Below are positions 1-8,600 of a stretch of DNA of 64,000 bases, piece by piece. The translations under genes and the position numbers were made by a program. The number at the start of each line of letters is the position of its first letter. Position 1 is the first letter of the stretch. Below the pieces are notes generated by a model. It made no database searches. It was given only the letters and a program-made list of their open reading frames with translations, and was not told the DNA's origin. Source of the stretch: an uncultured Cryomorphaceae bacterium. GTDB lineage: Bacteria > Bacteroidota > Bacteroidia > Flavobacteriales > Schleiferiaceae. Where the stretch lies: the NCBI GenBank assembly GCA_937120475.1, contig CAKZJV010000009.1, positions 62,001 to 126,000 on the forward strand, in the 5' to 3' direction.

Positions 1-63
1 TTGGTTTTTGCATTGTTCGATCTGTTCAACATCTGCAAAAACCCGGATGCAGGATTTAGTCAT
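1..63 (-). CDS. ArsR/SmtB-family metal-sensing repressor, N-terminus only
   Basis: Twenty-one codons are visible from an ATG at 63 to the left edge, giving MTKSCIRVFADVEQIEQCKN. This opening (a Cys in a CIRVFAD motif, then a second Cys) resembles the N-terminus of Bacteroidota ArsR-type winged-helix repressors that sit beside metal efflux genes. The DNA-binding domain lies outside the window. Two near-palindromic repeats directly upstream (72-130) fit an autoregulated ArsR gene. The gene follows the CDF exporter on the same strand after about 110 bases, so it may close the metal operon or start another one to the left. The family call rests on a short N-terminus and on the operators. Confidence 0.6.
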   Translation of the reverse strand, partial: MTKSCIRVFADVEQIEQCKNQ

Positions 64-71
64 ATCTTTAT

Positions 72-130
72 ATTTAAGCATTTACTTAAATAATGAAGGT
101 AGAAAATAAAGTTTAAGCAGTTGCTTAAAT
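72..130. promoter_or_regulatory. Tandem palindromic ArsR-type operators
   Basis: Two related inverted repeats are spaced 39 bases apart. At 112-129 the sequence is TTTAAGCA-GT-TGCTTAAA, a perfect 8-2-8 palindrome. At 73-90 it is TTTAAGCA-TT-TACTTAAA, which differs from symmetry at one base. The arms extend by an A/T pair on the first copy. They lie between the CDF stop and the ArsR ATG. The size and symmetry match ArsR/SmtB operators, so binding by the adjacent regulator is the likely role. That is an inference from position and symmetry. Confidence 0.65.
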
Positions 131-172
131 AAAGAATATTCTTTTGAGCTTATACTAGAGCATGTCGGTCTA

Positions 173-961
173 TTATGCCAATTTCAAAATCCTAATCGCA
201 CCGCGCATCACAAAGGCAAACACGATCCCGCCAATAGCCAGGTCAGGCCATTTACTTTCCAGCCAATAAACCAATATCCCGGCCAGTATCACCCCGCCAT
301 TAACAATGATGTCATTGGAAGTGAAAATGGCACTGGCCTGCATGTGCGCTTCTTTACTCTTGGCTTTATTGATCAGCCAGAGCGAAACCAGGTTGCCGAT
401 AAGGGCCAGTACTGAGATTATGATCATCCACTGGAACAGGGGTGTTTCGCTTTCAGAGAAAAATCTGCGCAGTACTTCAGCAAAACCCAACAAGGCCAAT
501 CCCATTTGGAAATAGCCACTGACCTTTGCTACTTTTTTCTTTCGTGAAATAGCTGCTCCTACAGCGAAGAGGCTTAATCCATAGACAATGGAGTCGGCCA
601 GCATATCCAGCGAGTCTGCCACTAGCCCCATAGACCGGGAAATCCACCCGGTAGTCATCTCCACCACAAAAAAGGCGAAGTTGATGCCCAGTACCCACCA
701 GAGTATCTTCCGTTGATGCGATTCGTCAATCCCGACAGGCAATTCAGCCTCTGACGTATCCTGGAGTTGATCATTGAGGTTTAGTGCACCGATGGCTTTT
801 TGTATAGGGTGTACTTCCTCCTGGTGGAAGACTTCCAGCTTGCGTGCCGGAATATCAAACTCCAGGTGTTTTACCTGGCTGAGAGGTTCCAGCTTCATGC
901 GGATCATTTGCTCCTCCGAGGGGCAGTCCATCTTGGTTATTTTGAATGTGCTTTTATTCAT
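173..961 (-). CDS. CDF-family metal cation exporter with N-terminal HMA-like domain
   Basis: The protein has 262 residues. Residues 1-65 form a ferredoxin-like HMA-type domain in which the usual CxxC is replaced by a single-Cys MDCPSEEQMI motif. Six membrane segments follow. The second carries SMGLVADSLDMLADS, the Asp-rich metal site of cation diffusion facilitators. The fifth follows HMQASAIFTSND, the position of the second metal-site half. CDF proteins exchange Zn, Cd, Co or similar ions for protons in the inner membrane. The start at 961 is chosen because this ATG overlaps the stop of the DUF3703 gene, a typical coupled start; an upstream in-frame start would overlap more deeply. It is the last exporter of the metal operon. 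Confidence 0.85.
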   Translation of the reverse strand: MNKSTFKITKMDCPSEEQMIRMKLEPLSQVKHLEFDIPARKLEVFHQEEVHPIQKAIGALNLNDQLQDTSEAELPVGIDESHQRKILWWVLGINFAFFVVEMTTGWISRSMGLVADSLDMLADSIVYGLSLFAVGAAISRKKKVAKVSGYFQMGLALLGFAEVLRRFFSESETPLFQWMIIISVLALIGNLVSLWLINKAKSKEAHMQASAIFTSNDIIVNGGVILAGILVYWLESKWPDLAIGGIVFAFVMRGAIRILKLA

Positions 962-1352
962 GAAATTGTGTGTTTGGATGAATGCCAGCACTTTTAAATA
1001 TGGCTTTTAGATCCTCTTCTATTTTCATCGGCTGAAGAGGCGGCACGTTGGCTCCTCCGGTGTTTCCAACCGGAATCTTTCCCACAAATGACTTGACGCC
1101 TCCAATAAGCAACCTTGGGATCTGACCAAGTACCTCTTTCGTACTTTTTATATGAATCCCAAAGCGCAGCATCTTCCAATGGACATGGCTGTGATGCCAG
1201 GGATATGCCTGACCTATTATATGGGCTCGCTCCAAATGGTTCCAGGCCTCCTGTAGGTTTCCTGCTTTAAATTGCCGGTCATAGGCATTCAGCTCTTGTT
1301 TAAAGTAGGGCCGAAGCTTATCGGGCATTAGGGTGTTTAACTTCATATCCAT
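954..1352 (-). CDS. DUF3703 family protein
   Basis: This is a soluble 132-residue protein with no signal peptide or membrane segment. The sequence pattern (AYDRQFKAGNLQEAWNHLER, then AYPWHHSHVHWKML) matches DUF3703, a family without known biochemical function that is often found in metal resistance operons. The conserved His-rich stretch WHHSHVHW could bind metal, but this is not established. The gene sits between the P-type ATPase and the CDF exporter and overlaps the CDF start by 8 bases, so the two are probably translationally coupled. ATG at 1352 is used; a second in-frame ATG lies two codons downstream. Confidence 0.8.
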   Translation of the reverse strand: MDMKLNTLMPDKLRPYFKQELNAYDRQFKAGNLQEAWNHLERAHIIGQAYPWHHSHVHWKMLRFGIHIKSTKEVLGQIPRLLIGGVKSFVGKIPVGNTGGANVPPLQPMKIEEDLKAIFKSAGIHPNTQFHE

Positions 1353-1396
1353 CTGATTAAATACATCAAGAAGCTTTTTTTAATAAGAACTAATCC

Positions 1397-3904
1397 TTAG
1401 TCCTTGTCTTTTTTGTAAGCTAACAATCTCAACGCATTAAAAACAACAACCAAGGTAGACCCTTCATGGATTAATACCGCAATGCCGATATTGGCCAGTC
1501 CTAAAATTGTAGATGGAATGAGGATGGCGACTATTCCTAAGCTCACCCAGAGGTTTTGCTTAATGATACCTTTGGCCTTTCTACTTAGACCAATAGCGAA
1601 GGGCAATGTTTCCAGCTTATCGGCCATCAGAGCAATGTCAGCTGTTTCCAGAGCCACATCACTTCCTGCCGCTCCCATGGCTATGCCCACCGTACTGTTG
1701 GCCATGGCCGGAGCATCGTTCACACCATCGCCAACCATGGCTACTTTGTCTTCTTTTTGTCTAAGCTCTTTAATGGCTTCTACCTTTTCTTCTGGTAGCA
1801 AACTGCCCCAGGCATCTGTAAGGCCTATTTCTTTAGCTACCGCATCGGCCACTTTCTGGTTGTCACCGGTGAGCATGATCATGCGTTTGATGCCGATCTT
1901 TTTCAGTTGCTCTAAGGTATTTTTCGCTTCTTCTCTTGGCGTATCCATCAAGGCGATGATCCCTATGTAATTGTCATTCTGTCGGATGAGCATGGTAGTA
2001 TTGCCATCAGACTCCAAGGACTTTACTTTTTCTTCTGTTTCCTTTGATGGCTTCTTATCATCCAGCGACTCAAACAGGTCCAGGTTGCCAATGTAGACTT
2101 TGTCACTTCCCAATGTGGCTTTGATCCCTTTCCCAAGCACGGCCTCCAGGTCTTTCGCCTCAGGTATGTCAGCACCCTTCAGTCGCTCTTTTCCGTCACG
2201 CACTACGGCCTTTGCCAGTGGGTGATCACTAAGACCCTCTACTGCAACTGCTATTTTCAATAATTCCTCTTCTTTCACATCCCCCAGGGCTACCACCTCC
2301 GTTAACTTAGGCTTACCTTCTGTTAGTGTTCCGGTCTTATCAAAAGCCAGGGCAGTAAGTACGCCTAAATCTTCCAATGGGCGGCCACCTTTGATAAGCA
2401 CCCCACTTTTGGCTGCCCGGGCTACTCCACTGAGCACAGCACTCGGGGTGGCAATAGCCAAAGCACAAGGGCTGGCAGCTACCAGCACGGCCATGGCTCG
2501 GTAGAAGCTTTCGCTAAAAGTTTCGTCAATGACTAAAAAAGCGAAATTGAGCAACACCACCAATACCAATACAGCAGGCACAAAATACTTCTCAAATTTG
2601 TCGGTGAGCCGCTGTGTAGGCGATTTCTGGGTCTGGGCTTCATTCACCAGTTTCACAAGGCGGGAGAGCGTAGAGTCCTTCGCTACTTTTATCACTTTAA
2701 TTTCCAGTGTATTATTGCCATTGATCGTACCGGAAAAGGCACGGTTCTCGTCCTTAATGTCTTTTTCCTGTGACCAGTCTTTATCGGGATCATCCACAGG
2801 TTCTTTATCCACTGGTACACTTTCCCCGGTAATAGGTGCTTGATTTACGCTACTCCGACCATCTACTACCACACCATCAGCAGAAATTTTACTGTTGGGT
2901 TTCACTACGATGATGTCTCCAATGCTCAGTTCTTCAATACCTACTTCTTCTGTTTTTCCATTTCTCTTGAGCAAGGCCGTTTTAGGGGCCAGTTCTGCCA
3001 AAGCGGCAATAGATTTACGGGCCTTGTTCATGGCATAATGCTCCAGGGCATGGCCCATGCTGAACAGGAACAGCAACAGGGCACCTTCTGCCCATTCTCC
3101 TAAAATAGCCGCACCGATGGCTGCTACCAGCATTAGGAAATCTATCTCAAAGCCACCTTTGGCAACTGTTTGAATAGCTTCTTTAGCTGTAAAAAAGCCT
3201 CCAAAGAAATACGCTGCGATGTAGAGCACCAGACTTACCCATGAAGGAATAGTTTCTACATATGAAAGCCCAAAACCTATTCCAAGCAATGCCCCGCAGA
3301 TGATGGAAAAGATCAGCTCGGTATTTTTGCCAAAAATACCACCGTGTGAGTGGTCGTGATCTTCACCTTCCTCATGTGAATGCTCATCCTCTTTTTCTTG
3401 GGTTTCCTTTTGTTCAGGTTTCTTGGCTTGCTGAAGAAATCGCTCAGCACTTACCTGCGTATCGGGTATGTCAAGACCTTCTTTCCTTAACGATTTCAGT
3501 ATCTCCGCTTCATCTATTTTGGTGGTATCAAATTCCAAACGCACCATGCCGGAACCCGAGACGGAAGCTTCCAGAATGCCCGCTTTGTTTCTAAGGTTTC
3601 GCTCTATGTTACGGGCATGGCGTGTATGCCTTATTCCCTCTACTTCTATGAGTTTATGGCCAAACTTTTCGGTGATCTCAGCCCCGGTTTGCTCCGCCAG
3701 TTTTTGGATCCGGTCAATTGATATTACCTCAGGATCATAATGGAAGCAGAGTTGTGGCACACCATTGTCGGTTTCATCTGCCACATGTACTTTTTCAAGA
3801 CCGTCCTTGTCCTGAAGCTTTTGGATCAGCTTATTTACACATTGATCTTTTTCATCAGGTACTTCGGGAAGTATCAGGGGAATTTTTATTTGTAGCTTTT
3901 TCAT
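1397..3904 (-). CDS. zntA: Zn/Cd/Pb-type heavy-metal P1B ATPase
   Basis: The protein has 835 residues. Two HMA-like regions occupy roughly residues 1-75 and 80-150, but neither contains the CxxC metal motif. A His/Glu/Asp-rich linker follows (EDEHSHEEGEDHDHSHGG). The core has all P1B hallmarks: the membrane SPCALA motif near residue 480, the phosphorylation motif DKTGT, the SDHPLA motif and the GDGVNDAPA hinge. The SPC motif together with a C-terminal membrane pair matches the Zn/Cd/Pb exporting group. The protein pumps divalent metal from cytosol to periplasm using ATP. The gene begins 5 bases after the Fur-family gene. Metal specificity is inferred from the family, not proven. Confidence 0.88.
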   Translation of the reverse strand: MKKLQIKIPLILPEVPDEKDQCVNKLIQKLQDKDGLEKVHVADETDNGVPQLCFHYDPEVISIDRIQKLAEQTGAEITEKFGHKLIEVEGIRHTRHARNIERNLRNKAGILEASVSGSGMVRLEFDTTKIDEAEILKSLRKEGLDIPDTQVSAERFLQQAKKPEQKETQEKEDEHSHEEGEDHDHSHGGIFGKNTELIFSIICGALLGIGFGLSYVETIPSWVSLVLYIAAYFFGGFFTAKEAIQTVAKGGFEIDFLMLVAAIGAAILGEWAEGALLLFLFSMGHALEHYAMNKARKSIAALAELAPKTALLKRNGKTEEVGIEELSIGDIIVVKPNSKISADGVVVDGRSSVNQAPITGESVPVDKEPVDDPDKDWSQEKDIKDENRAFSGTINGNNTLEIKVIKVAKDSTLSRLVKLVNEAQTQKSPTQRLTDKFEKYFVPAVLVLVVLLNFAFLVIDETFSESFYRAMAVLVAASPCALAIATPSAVLSGVARAAKSGVLIKGGRPLEDLGVLTALAFDKTGTLTEGKPKLTEVVALGDVKEEELLKIAVAVEGLSDHPLAKAVVRDGKERLKGADIPEAKDLEAVLGKGIKATLGSDKVYIGNLDLFESLDDKKPSKETEEKVKSLESDGNTTMLIRQNDNYIGIIALMDTPREEAKNTLEQLKKIGIKRMIMLTGDNQKVADAVAKEIGLTDAWGSLLPEEKVEAIKELRQKEDKVAMVGDGVNDAPAMANSTVGIAMGAAGSDVALETADIALMADKLETLPFAIGLSRKAKGIIKQNLWVSLGIVAILIPSTILGLANIGIAVLIHEGSTLVVVFNALRLLAYKKDKD

Positions 3905-3909
3905 GACAT

Positions 3910-4332
3910 TTAATTATCTGGTGAGCAGTTATCACAAACCCCCTTTACCACTAAGTTTGCTTCTTCAGCAATATGCTTCGGGGGCAACTCTACTTCAGGA
4001 ATTTTATAGCTCGTCAGGCATTTGGTTTGTCCGCATATTCTACAGTGAAAGTGCAGGTGTAAGTCTCTTTCTATTTCGCATTTGCAGCCGTCTTCACATA
4101 TGGCATACTTGGGTATACCTGTACCGTCATCTATGCTGTGCACCATACCATTTTCTTCAAATACTTTCAACGTTCTGTAAATGGTAGTTCTGTCCGATTT
4201 CTCAAATTCCGTATACATATCAGTAAGACTAATAGCTGCCTCCTTGCCCATTAGATATTCCAACACCAAAAGCCGCATGGCAGTGGGTCTTATATTGTGC
4301 GCTTTTAAGTTTTCTTCTAGTTCTTTTATCAT
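3910..4332 (-). CDS. Fur-family metalloregulator
   Basis: The protein has 140 residues with a winged-helix N-terminus. The recognition helix region reads SDRTTIYRTLKVFEENGMV, as in Fur, Zur and PerR proteins. The C-terminal half has the dimerisation and structural zinc site, with Cys pairs in HCRICGQTKC and CDNC. His residues in RDLHLHFH are candidate regulatory metal ligands. It lies between the RND adaptor and the P-type ATPase gene, with 12 and 5 bases of spacing, so it is co-transcribed with exporters. In Bacteroidota such operon-embedded Fur paralogues often act as zinc or metal sensors. Which metal it senses cannot be read from the sequence. Confidence 0.88.
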   Translation of the reverse strand: MIKELEENLKAHNIRPTAMRLLVLEYLMGKEAAISLTDMYTEFEKSDRTTIYRTLKVFEENGMVHSIDDGTGIPKYAICEDGCKCEIERDLHLHFHCRICGQTKCLTSYKIPEVELPPKHIAEEANLVVKGVCDNCSPDN

Positions 4333-4344
4333 CGCTGGTTTGAG

Positions 4345-5583
4345 TTAATGGCTATGCGCTGTAGCACCTTTCTTCATCTCAGAAATCAGGTAATATGCAT
4401 TGTTCCAGGCCACCAGGGTTCCTGCTGGCAGCGGTTCTAATAGTTTAATCTCTATCCATCCGTCTTCCGCCATACCTGTTCGTATTTCTATGGCTTTAAA
4501 CGCCCATTCGGTTTTTCCATCTTCTTCATGGGGCTCCGCAATAAAAATATAGGGCTTGCCTTCTTCCTCTATAATGGCGCTTTCAGGTAATGCCGTTACA
4601 GGGTTGTTATCACCTGTTCTTATTTTACCATTTATATACATTCCCGGGATCAGAAAGTCTTCTTTCTGGTCTATCTCCGCATGCACATGAACGGCTTTAG
4701 GGTTTTGTTCAAATTGCTTACCCACGGAGTATATTTTGGCAGTTAAGGTGCTACCCGGAACTGATTCTACTGTGAAAGATATTTTCTGTCCTTTTTTTAC
4801 TTTATGGATATCCTTTTCAAAGACCATCAGATCGGCATGGATATGGTCGGTATTAACGATCATAAACATATCTTTCTGAGGATCGACATATTGACCGATT
4901 TGCACTTTTACTTTTTCAATGTATCCGTTTATCGGACTCACTACGGGCACATACTGATAAACATCACCGCTTTGGACTTTTTTCACCTCCAGACTAAGCT
5001 GCCTCAGCTGTGCTTCATAACCTTTTACTTCCCCCTTCATGGCTTGGTAGTCGGCCTGAATCTGCTGATAGGTTTTCCCGGAGCCCACTTCTTCTTCGTA
5101 CAACCTTTTCTGCCGTTGATTTTCCTTCTCCAGAAACTGTAACTGACTGTAAGCCCGCACATAATCTGTCTGAAGTGTGCTTAGGTTTGGGTGGGACAAA
5201 TAAGCCAATACCTGGCCTTTGTTTACTTTGTCGCCTTCTATTACCTTAATAGAAGTAACATTTGCCCCCAATATGGCCGTAACGGTGGCTTTGTGCTGTG
5301 GGGGTACTTCCAACTGACCATTGGCCTCCACCACGCCTGAAAGCGACTTATCGGGTAGGATATCTACTTTAATGTCCAAGCTTTCAAATTTCATGTCGGA
5401 AAGGTGGAGTTCGGCCATTCCTTCTTCACTGTGTTCTTTTTCTTCACCTTCGTGCCCGGCCTCGCCCTCACGGTGTTCTTCATGAGTAGCCTCAGCGGAG
5501 TTGTCAGGTGATTTGTTTCCGCAACCTGTAAATACCGATGTGATAAGTACCAGTGCCGCTATATATATGATCTGTTTTTTCAT
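4345..5583 (-). CDS. czcB: RND efflux periplasmic adaptor lipoprotein, CzcB/CusB type
   Basis: The protein has 412 residues. It begins with a lipoprotein signal (lipobox VFTGC, Cys near residue 21), followed by a His/Glu-rich stretch with HEEHREGEAGHEGEEKEH that could bind metal. The body is a membrane-fusion protein: a lipoyl-like half (GQLEVPPQHKATVTAILGA), a helical hairpin, then the second lipoyl half (VVSPINGYIEKVKVQIGQYV) and a beta barrel. It should bridge the RND pump and the outer-membrane channel in the periplasm. It lies 37 bases after the CzcA-TolC gene and just before the Fur-family gene. The assignment to metal rather than drug efflux comes from the partner pump and neighbours. 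Confidence 0.88.
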   Translation of the reverse strand: MKKQIIYIAALVLITSVFTGCGNKSPDNSAEATHEEHREGEAGHEGEEKEHSEEGMAELHLSDMKFESLDIKVDILPDKSLSGVVEANGQLEVPPQHKATVTAILGANVTSIKVIEGDKVNKGQVLAYLSHPNLSTLQTDYVRAYSQLQFLEKENQRQKRLYEEEVGSGKTYQQIQADYQAMKGEVKGYEAQLRQLSLEVKKVQSGDVYQYVPVVSPINGYIEKVKVQIGQYVDPQKDMFMIVNTDHIHADLMVFEKDIHKVKKGQKISFTVESVPGSTLTAKIYSVGKQFEQNPKAVHVHAEIDQKEDFLIPGMYINGKIRTGDNNPVTALPESAIIEEEGKPYIFIAEPHEEDGKTEWAFKAIEIRTGMAEDGWIEIKLLEPLPAGTLVAWNNAYYLISEMKKGATAHSH

Positions 5584-5620
5584 TGTGCTTCTATTTTTAA
5601 ATCTGATGACCCGTTTATTC

Positions 5621-8600
5621 TTAGTTTGATGTTTTTAAATAGTATTCCAACTGGTAGCGACTGTCCAGGTAATTACCGAAGGCATTCCAGGAGTCTACTT
5701 CTATGCGAATGGCATCGCGAATGTTTTGCAGGAAGGTGACGTAATCAATGGCACCTTCACGGTAAGCCAAAATGGCTCCGGCTCTTTGCTCTTGTGCCAA
5801 CGGAAGTGCTTTATCCCGGTAGTAGTTCCATGAGTTAAGCCATTTCAGGTACTGCTCTTTCATGCCCTGATAGGCGGCATTCAGTTCCAACTGGTTTTGC
5901 CTCAGGTTTTGACCGGCAATATCGCGCTGGATTTTGGCCGACTGTGTCCTTCCCAGCTCAGGCCCGAAAAACAGGGGAATCCTTATGCCTATCTGGTACT
6001 GATAAAATCCAGATTGCCCGGCAATCTGCTGTCGCCCATACTGCCCCTGTAATTGAGGCAAGAACTGCGAACGCCTCTCTTTTATGGTGGCATCCGCTAC
6101 ATCTACCTGTTGCTTTGATATATTCAGCAAAGGATGGTTCATCAATGAATCAGCTACATAATTGAGCGGTTCGTCCAATTGACTGGTTGGGACATCCGGT
6201 ACGGTATACAGCGTGTCATTGGCAAACCAAAGGTTCAGGCGCTGTAAAGCACTCAGATAATCCCGATAAGCCTGCTCTTTTTGGATTTGTACCTGGTTAG
6301 CCTGGTTGGAAGTAGCCAGGTATTCCAGTTTAGATGTGGCTTCCGTTTCCAAGCGAATCCTGGCCGCTCTTTCAATATCTGCAAATACTGAATCCAACTG
6401 TTCATAAACCTGGTAGTTGTTTTTGGAAGCATATACCATGGCCCAAGCCTGGCTTACTTCCCGCTCCAGTTCAATGACGGATAGGTCAAGTGCCTTCTCG
6501 GCAAGTGCTACCCGTTCTTTTTGCAATTTCAGCCTTGGGGCTATTCCAAACACATCTATCTGTTGTTGTTGAATTCCAAATTGTGTGTAAACTCCATCAG
6601 AGCCATTGCCCACTTCTTCCTTTCCAGTAAATACCTGCGTATTCCCAAAGTCCCAGGCTGTTTTCTTAAGCACTTCCTGGTTTTCTATCTCTAGTCTTGC
6701 CGATTGGATTTTCGGATAGCTTTCTACCGCTCGTTTTCTGGCCTGATCCAGCGTGATCGTTGGCAAACTGTCTTGTGGTTGTTGTTGGTTTTGAGCATTG
6801 GCCAAGGCAGGAAGCCCGAATACACCTCCACAGACCAGCAGTACAATAATCACGTTGGCGTTTGGCCCTTTCAGGCTTTTTCTTTTGTCACTTCTGCTTT
6901 CCACAAAAGTGTAAAGTACCGGAAGCACCACCAAGGTGAGCAGTGTAGCTGTAAGCATTCCACCAATTACCACTGTGGCTAACGGCCTTTGTACCTCAGC
7001 TCCGGCAGACCCTGAAAATGCCATCGGCAAGAAGCCGAATATATCTGTAGTAGCCGTAAGCATGATCGGCCTGATCCTTTCTTTGGTACCGGTAAGAATG
7101 CGGTTTCTGATGCTGGTGACCCCTTCTTCTTTTAGAGAATTGAAGCGGTTGATGAGTACCAGTCCGTTCAACACGGCCACTCCGAATAACACGATAAAGC
7201 CTACACCTGCTGAAATGCTAAAAGGCATATCTCGCATCCACAAAGCAAATACACCCCCAATAGCCGCCAGGGGAATGGCAATGTAAATCATGATGGATTG
7301 GGAGAAGGATCGCAAGGCGAAATACAGCAGCACAAAAATCAGGAAGAGTGCAATGGGCACTACGATCTGCAAGCGGCCTTTGGCCCGTTCAAGGTTTTCA
7401 AACTCACCGCCATAAGTGATGTAATAGCCCGGAGGTAAGTCTAACTGTGCATCCAGCTTTTCTTGTATGTCGTTTACTACTGACTCTACATCACGGCCCC
7501 TGGTATTCACCCCGACATACGTTCTGCGATAGGTATTATCCCGCGAGATCTGCATGGGGCCGGGCACATAGCTGATGTCGGCAACTTCCTTAATAGGTAC
7601 CTGGGTGCCATCCGGCAGGTCGATGTATAAGGTGCGCAGGTCATCTATACTTTTTCGATGTGCTTCATCAAACCGGATTACGAGGTCGAATCGTTTTTCT
7701 CCTTCAAAGATGACACCGGCAACTCCCCCGGCAAACGCAGAACTTACATATTCATTTACCTTTTGAATATCCAATCCGTACTGTGCAATTTTATCACGGT
7801 TATAGCGAACGGTCATTTGAGGTAAACCGGAAGTCCGCTCCGGGTTTACATCACCGGCACCAGGAACTGTTTGTATGATCTCTGCCATTTCCTGTACTTT
7901 GGTAGCCAGGATTTCCAGATCATCACCGTATAACTTCACGGCAATATCTTCCCTTACTCCTTCGAGCAGCTCATTAAACCGCAACTCCACGGGTTGGGTA
8001 AATACTAGGTTCACCCCGGTTAATTGCTCATCCAGTTTGTCTTTAATGGCAGCGATCAAGTCGTCCTTACTTTCAGCGGTAACCCATTTTTCCTTGTCTT
8101 TTTCCAGGATCAGGTACATATCCGCTATATCCATCGGCATGGGGTCGGTAGGGATATCTGCCACACCTATCCGGGCAGTAACTGTTTTTATTTCGGGGAA
8201 ATTATCCAGAAGTATGTTTTCAATTTTTACAGATACTTCTTTGGATTCACTAAGTGAGCTACCCGGCCTGATCAGTGCTTGCATGGCAAGGTCTCCTTCA
8301 TCCAACTGTGGCACAAATTCTCCACCCATCCGGGAAAAAATAAAGCCGGCTGCTACCAGGAGTATAATCCCTGAAATGATAACCAGTGCTTTTAGCTTTA
8401 ATGCGCCTTTGAGTAATGGTAAATAGGCCCATTCTATGCCTCCTATAATTTTATCACTTACTTTCTCTAACCATCTTTCAAACTTTCCAAATCTGTTTTT
8501 TTTGTTTTGGACAGGTTTCATAAACAAGGCCGACATCATGGGCACGTAGGTGAGGCAGAGCACAATGGCACCAATCATGGCAAAGCCAAAGGTGTAGGCC

